Assembly (NCBI GenBank): GCA_000310025.1
Contig: FN649734.1
Coordinates: 1,509,131 to 1,533,390 of the forward strand
Reading direction: 5' to 3'
Source: Ectocarpus siliculosus
Lineage: Eukaryota; Sar; Phaeophyceae; Ectocarpales; Ectocarpaceae
Length of the DNA stretch: 24,260 nt
Each line of letters begins with the position of its first letter. Within the stretch, counting starts at the first letter, position 1. Below are positions 19,948 through 24,260 of the stretch, piece by piece. The position numbers and the translations under genes were made by a program. The notes under the pieces are model-generated. The model was not told the origin of the DNA. It saw only the letters and a program-made list of their open reading frames with translations, and did not search any database.

Positions 19948-22839
19948 ACTCTCTCACTCTAGGTGGCAGCAGCTGCAGCTCTGCTCCGCGCGGTGGCGGC
20001 GAACAGGAAGCGGTGGAAGACGAAGGAGCCGGAGTAGGAGAGACGAGAAGGGGTCGGCTGTAGCCGGGCATGCTCCTGGCCTTGGAGATCCTCGTGGCCC
20101 TCGTTGCCTCTTGCGCCAGGCAGGCAGACTCCATGTCGACGAGGTCCAGCAGGTCCGAGATCAGCGGAAGCTTCACCTCTCTTTGGCGATTATCACCGGC
20201 AAGAGAGGCGAATATCGCCGGTCGTGCATGCAAGCACAACGGTGGTGCAATACCGACAAGTATTTGGGATTGCCGGTAAAAACGGGGGAGTACGCGCTTC
20301 CCTGGGGTCACGAATCCTTCGCAACAAACCCGACTAGAGACTGCTGGCGATGCCACGTTCGACGACCATCAATACTTCCAAATAGAAGAGTTCTGTTGAA
20401 CAAAGGGTATCACCAAAGAGTTCTGTTGAACAAAGGGTATCACCAATTTGTTTCTCATCCTTGTTTTCTCTTGGTATAATGTGCGTGTGTGTTTTCCATC
20501 GGCTCAGTGACGGTTTGGGCTACATACGCATGCGCGCCGCCGCCGGGAACGGCTCGTCGCGTACGAGAAAAACATGTATGGTAGGTGCAGTCAGTCATCC
20601 CCAACCCAGTCGGAGCGGTTGCAAAAGAGCCGCCGCCATCCAGGGACCATAACCCGGGGAAGCAACAACGGGGGTCGCACATGAGCGATGATGTCACACG
20701 CTTCGAATCTACTGACTCGGCCCGAGCGAGAGACCACGAGCGCAGTCGAACCTCCATCGGGTGCTTGCCTGTCTTCTCTACCGAATCAACCGTCCAGAGG
20801 GAGGTTTCTGTCGGGTTTTTTCCTATCCATGGCAGGGGAGGAGGGGAAAGGGGCAGGGACCAAGATTGGCACACAGACTACTATTTACCGGTCGGCTGGC
20901 TCGTCCAGCCCAAGGGCGGGAGAGCAGTTCACCTCTATCAGGTGCGGCCTGCTTGACATCGTGGCCGACGGCCAAGACGACGGAGGCGGGACAAACGAAC
21001 GGGGGCGAGACGGGGAGGCACGTCAAGCACCGGGGCGGGTGGCGGGGGGGTTCTCACTTGCGGTTCATCATGGTTCATCATGAAGCCTTGTCGTTGATGT
21101 TCGGGAACGTCTGCAGCCCACACACCGCCGCGGCGCACGAGTCCTCAACAGTAGCCTGATTTTGTCCGAAATTCCGGTGGGTATACCCACTGCACCTTGT
21201 ACCCCGTTCTGTCAGTTTTGTGGGTTCCGAAATGTGCCCCACGTTTGTCCACTGTTTCTGATATTAACAGCGGAAACAGAAAAAACAACAACGGCATACC
21301 TGGAGAGCCTGCAGTCCACCATGACGTCGAATCCGAAAAGCTCGAAGCAGCTATCGTGCCCTACTCCGCCAGGAACCACGTCCGCCAGGGGGAGCACGGT
21401 CAGGCACACCAGAGACCGGATCTTGGCCCACAGCCGGTCCCACCGCTCCACTCCGTGAGCAGAAGACTCCTCCACCCTATATATGCCGACCGACAGCAGA
21501 TGCAAAAAGCACCGGTAATAAGTTAAAGGGGCTATCCCCTAGAACGAAGCAAAAATCACAACCATTCCGGCGTAGAGGCAAGGGACGGCAGTGCAGAGGC
21601 ATGGAACCGCGGCATTGACGGCGAGGACAAAATCTATAGCTAATAAGCTGCCGAACGATTGGGTAAGGGTGAGCGACGCAACCAGGCTCTGGGGCAAGCA
21701 ACGGGGCGAGCCGGGAACCTGACAGCAGTCATGTTTTTTCATTGGCGGCGACGGCGGGTGGGCATACGAACGGAAAAGGCTCTCTGGCGTGGCTCGATGG
21801 TTCTCCTGAGAAGCACTACGACCAGCCTTACCAGCGTTGGAGCCGTCGGAGGGTCCACTTGCAACCGCCACCGATGACGTCCTTCTCTTGCGAAGCGAAG
21901 GGCGACCGCTTGTTGATGGAGCAGTTGGTCAGGTGCCCGAAAAGGTCGTGGTGCGGGCTCCCGACGTACCTTGTAGGTCAACACCAAGCAGCGGCAACGG
22001 CAGCAGCGGCAGCAGGTATTGTGGTTGAGAGGGAGATCGGTATCGCGAGAAGACCCCCAGACATCGCACACATGTCATCCTTCTCATCTGCCTTTGCACA
22101 CCTCCGACACAATGTTTCTGCCTCGCTCTTGCCGATGAAGAAGCGATAGCCGAAGCTTTTCCGTACTTTGCTAGCCATCTTGCTGGCAGAAAGACGTGCT
22201 ACGGACGGGAAATATTGTGTGTGTGAATGCGTTTTTCCCCGTTGGCGTTCGGTTGGTCGCGCTCACTTCGAGGTGGCGAAGCGAACGATGCCGTCCCTGT
22301 ACACCGACACAGTCATGGGGTGCAGCGAGGTCACCACCACGTACCTGGCAAACACGGGTCAAGAAAGTAGGGTGGCGATGTGTGTGCGCGTGTGAAGGGG
22401 AAACGAAAGCGGAAGGGGGGTACCGCCAATACGGCCGATGTGAAAATGCTCCGTCCCTATGGTACGGACGAGTCGGGCTCGAGTGAAGATTGGCGTATTG
22501 GCTAGCTCCACAAGCTCCCTACACCCAATCCCCAATTTTTCGAAATTCGGCCAACATTTGTGGACTACAGCCATGTTCGGGAAATGGGTTTCATCAGACA
22601 CGACAACGTAATCGGTGAAGATATTGTCGATCTACTAAACGAGGCAAAGCAGATCTCGGCATGCACCGTCTTGAAACACGTTCGCTATCATCTATTATCC
22701 TGGTGTGTCAACTGGTACACCGGGTCTTTAGCGCCAAGCAGCAAGTGAGAGATATCCTAGCACGAGGTATCTCCGAGAAGAAACTCACAGTCGCAAGTCC
22801 GCCTTGTACCCGCCGACGGTGAGCGGGTCAGAAATGTAC
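18737..22839 (-). CDS. TTLL2: TTLL2-like tubulin polyglutamylase, 3' eight exons (5' end outside window)
   Basis: Minus-strand exons in transcript order: 22839-22789, 22344-22267, 21969-21832, 21476-21300, 20948-20889, 20180-19958, 19509-19146, 18888-18737 (stop TGA). Phases agree across all junctions, giving 413 residues. Family landmarks: YISDPLTVGGYKADLR; then YVVVTSLHPM and YRDGIVRFATSK; HLTNCSINK and GGGCKWTL; CFELFGFDVMVD; and PHLIEVNCSPAL, with the metal-binding Glu and Asn of the ATP-grasp site. This is the second half of the TTL domain. The GCKWTL, NxSPAL and late xFPF signatures fit the TTLL2 group. Known role: ATP-dependent addition of glutamate to tubulin tails. Residues 243-340 are a Gln/His, Pro then Gly/Ser-rich linker before FETVFPFS. 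The usual PW of the KPW motif is PH here. The last exon is uncertain: a second donor would end the protein sooner. Confidence 0.85.
19879..19957 (+). repeat. (CT)n microsatellite in a TTLL intron, just after the donor
   Basis: CT is pure from 19879 to about 19945 and imperfect to 19957. Read on the gene's strand it is (GA)n that begins within the donor gtgagaga of exon 20180-19958, so the microsatellite runs into the 5' splice site. Confidence 0.95.
20387..20446 (+). repeat. Perfect 30-bp tandem duplication
   Basis: Two exact 30-bp copies (20387-20416 and 20417-20446) lie in the TTLL intron 20181-20888. Each contains gttctgttgaac, a GTTC/GAAC inverted repeat. Complete identity suggests a recent duplication or an assembly effect. 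The rest of this 708-bp intron has no recognised element apart from a 22-bp imperfect duplication at 20185-20228. Confidence 0.95.
20949..21299 (-). other. TTLL intron between exons 21476-21300 and 20948-20889 (351 bp)
   Basis: Reading on the minus strand, the donor is gtatgc and the acceptor is caagcag, in phase 2. No gene or repeat was seen. Confidence 0.7.
21477..21831 (-). other. TTLL intron between exons 21969-21832 and 21476-21300 (355 bp)
   Basis: Reading on the minus strand, the donor is gtaagg and the acceptor is atatatag, in phase 2. The acceptor lacks a pyrimidine tract but restores the TTL reading frame exactly. No gene or repeat was seen. Confidence 0.7.
22345..22788 (-). other. 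TTLL intron between exons 22839-22789 and 22344-22267 (444 bp)
   Basis: Reading on the minus strand, the donor is gtgagt and the acceptor is tttgccag, in phase 2. Nothing else is recognised. Confidence 0.7.
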
Positions 22840-23031
22840 CTGTCGAAGTCCAGTTCACCGTTCATTGGGTTTCGGTGGAAATAGCGTCAGAAAAGTGCAC
22901 CTGCTGTCATACCATTGCATCAGTTCATCATGCGTGTCGTGCGGTGGTGTGAGTGTCAGAAGGCGGCACCTATCGTCAGGGCAAAGGTCAGTTTAGTTCA
23001 CTATCAACTTTGGTTCGTGGCGAACGTCAGA
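22827..23031 (-). repeat. Degenerate tandem repeat over the acceptor of the first TTLL exon in the window
   Basis: On the plus strand gtcaga starts units at 22827, 22886, 22955 and 23026 (spacings 59, 69 and 71). The units also share a gt(a/g)cac-ct motif, a ttca patch and a ggtgg/cgtgg patch before the next gtcaga. On the gene's strand unit 1 is the real acceptor and exon start (AG before GTACATTTCTGAC). Units 2 and 3 carry AG before GTGCACTTTTCTGAC and GTGCCGCCTTCTGAC. Unit 4 retains only the exon-like part. Confidence 0.72.
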
Positions 23032-24260
23032 AAATGGTTTGAAAAATGTTTTCATCTGATTCTGTTGTTGCGTTCTTCGGAACGCAAGCTCCTCCCCCAG
23101 TACGGGCCCGGAGATAAGAACCGTACAATCGGCTCAGTTCTTATTTCGTGGCCACTCTGTCGAGCACCGGTTGGTATTTACTGAAAAGTATAGTTTAGTG
23201 TAAGGATCCACCGCTGAGGTGTGTTTCTTAACCCATTGTTGACATTTTCGTCAACATCTGAGCCTTTGTTTATCGAAATGCTTCTTTTCTGCGGGCCCTT
23301 ACTGGATGTCAAGGACTCAGGCTACCTACCCTTGCCGACCACAGAAGCAAGATCGAGCGCTGCGACGAACTCACCAATACTTGCATATCTCGCGGGAAGC
23401 CTCGGTTCGACGACAAAGAGCAACGCTTGGGGCGAGCCGTTCTTCAACAAGTGCCACCCATACGCCGAGCCTATTGCCCACCTCCAATGAACGAGATACC
23501 CTCCCTCCAAACATAAATAACGCCCCCAATGCTACAACACCGGTTTGGAGAGACCTCGCTGCAGCGGTTTTTGAGAGATATTCTTGGAAATGTCCCGACA
23601 ATAGCGGTATTCGTGGTTTTTTACTGCCCCCACTTTTATGCCGGCTTCCCCGTTTGCCATCGGGGTTGGGTTGTCGTCGCTTGGCAACGACGTTGTAGAA
23701 CAAGCTGATCACTTCGTGAGCTCGGCAACCAGGTTACCCCGTTTTTTCTATTTTCGATTCTTTTTTGCGGTAACCATAATGGTGGTCCAGTAGATTTGTT
23801 GTGCGGGGTCGAGAACCCTCACCGGCGCAAAGGGGATGATCGCACCACGTTGTGTGAAATGTTCAAGCACCCTCGAGGCTCTATGCGTCGGCGGGGACGA
23901 AACGGCAGCCGGCGGTTACACATGCTCATAACTGTCTCAGGAAATGAAAGCACCAGAAAATAAGTTTAAGTCATTCGCAGCTGTCATCCATACGCAAGGA
24001 ATTAAGCACAAGATGCCGAACACCCTTTAGCAGGATGCAGCGCACCCTCCATGCGACTCGCCGAATGCCTCAAAGCGCTTCGCGCTTGGTTGTGTGAGAG
24101 CCTGGTCCGGTTAGAACCCGGCCTGCTCCGTCCCGGCTTTGTAGGGATGCGAGGTCAATGGTCTAACGACTACGGCATGCACAACTGTATGAGTACCCCC
24201 CCCCCCCCACACACGACTAAACCCCCCCTACAAAAAAATAAAAATGGTCACCGCCGCTCG
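22840..24260 (-). other. Upstream intron of the TTLL gene, no exon found
   Basis: The preceding TTL-domain exon should carry the Lys-Pro and glycine-rich ATP-binding segment. I could not find it on the minus strand here, so it probably lies right of the window. The stretch holds the acceptor repeats, a hairpin at 23237-23256 and copy 2 of the dispersed repeat. Short open frames at 23221-23712 have no recognised domain. Confidence 0.55.
24143..24230 (+). repeat. Dispersed repeat, copy 2, with a 47-bp internal insertion
   Basis: It matches 1852-1905 from agggatgcgag onward. After acgacta (24166-24172) it has 47 extra bases ending in another acgacta (24213-24219). The match to copy 1 (aaaccc) then resumes. 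The insert includes a 13-14 bp C run (about 24196-24208). Confidence 0.6.

Noticed and set aside
21832-22344. First read as a LamG/concanavalin-like domain (YVVVTS...YRDG)
   Set aside because: The neighbouring exons HLTNCSINK, CFELFGFDVMVD and LIEVN show it is the TTL domain.
24143-24200. tRNA gene
   Set aside because: A plausible acceptor start and D-arm can be drawn, but no proper anticodon arm, T-arm or closing acceptor stem follows.

Overview
The window is nuclear DNA of a eukaryote with spliced genes. Introns are mostly 0.45-1.1 kb and GT-AG. Intergenic spacers are long. Long CT/AG microsatellites, C and T homopolymers and minisatellites are common. GC content is moderate, and exons are richer in G/C-ending codons than introns. 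A TTLL2-type tubulin ligase fits a lineage with flagellated cells. My best guess is a stramenopile, most likely a brown alga of the Ectocarpus type. This is inference, because no rRNA or organellar marker is present.

Layout. (1) 93-8542, plus strand: the last ten exons of a DOA10/MARCH6/SUD1-type ER ubiquitin ligase. They form a continuous 529-residue C-terminal part with compatible splice phases and a stop at 8540-8542; the 5' part lies left of the window. (2) 8543-11324: spacer with a 144-bp AG microsatellite and a cluster of short AGCGCCGGT boxes. (3) 11325-16336, plus strand: a complete six-exon gene for a 566-residue secreted protein of unknown function. It has a signal peptide, a beta-rich N-terminal part, an Asn-rich linker, a basic segment and a C-terminus resembling bulb-lectin repeats. 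It uses one GC-AG intron. (4) 16337-18736: spacer between convergent genes, with no convincing gene. (5) 22839-18737, minus strand: the 3' eight exons (413 residues) of a TTLL2-like tubulin glutamylase; its 5' exons lie right of the window. (6) 22840-24260: upstream intron of that gene, with repeat relics.

The three genes do not form a pathway; they look like ordinary neighbours. The DOA10 homologue acts in ER-associated degradation, the TTLL modifies axonemal or cytoplasmic tubulin, and the middle protein is probably exported.

The most unusual pattern is in the introns. At four separate exons (5894, 6945, 11987 and 22839) the segment carrying the 3' splice site and the first exon bases is present as decayed local duplicates. 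Three of these have a spacing of about 60-85 bp. The duplicates form ladders of decoy acceptors next to the real one. A 24-bp minisatellite in another intron also repeats a pyrimidine-CAG acceptor-like motif. The gene models come from reading frames, splice-phase agreement and remembered family motifs. No alignment was run.
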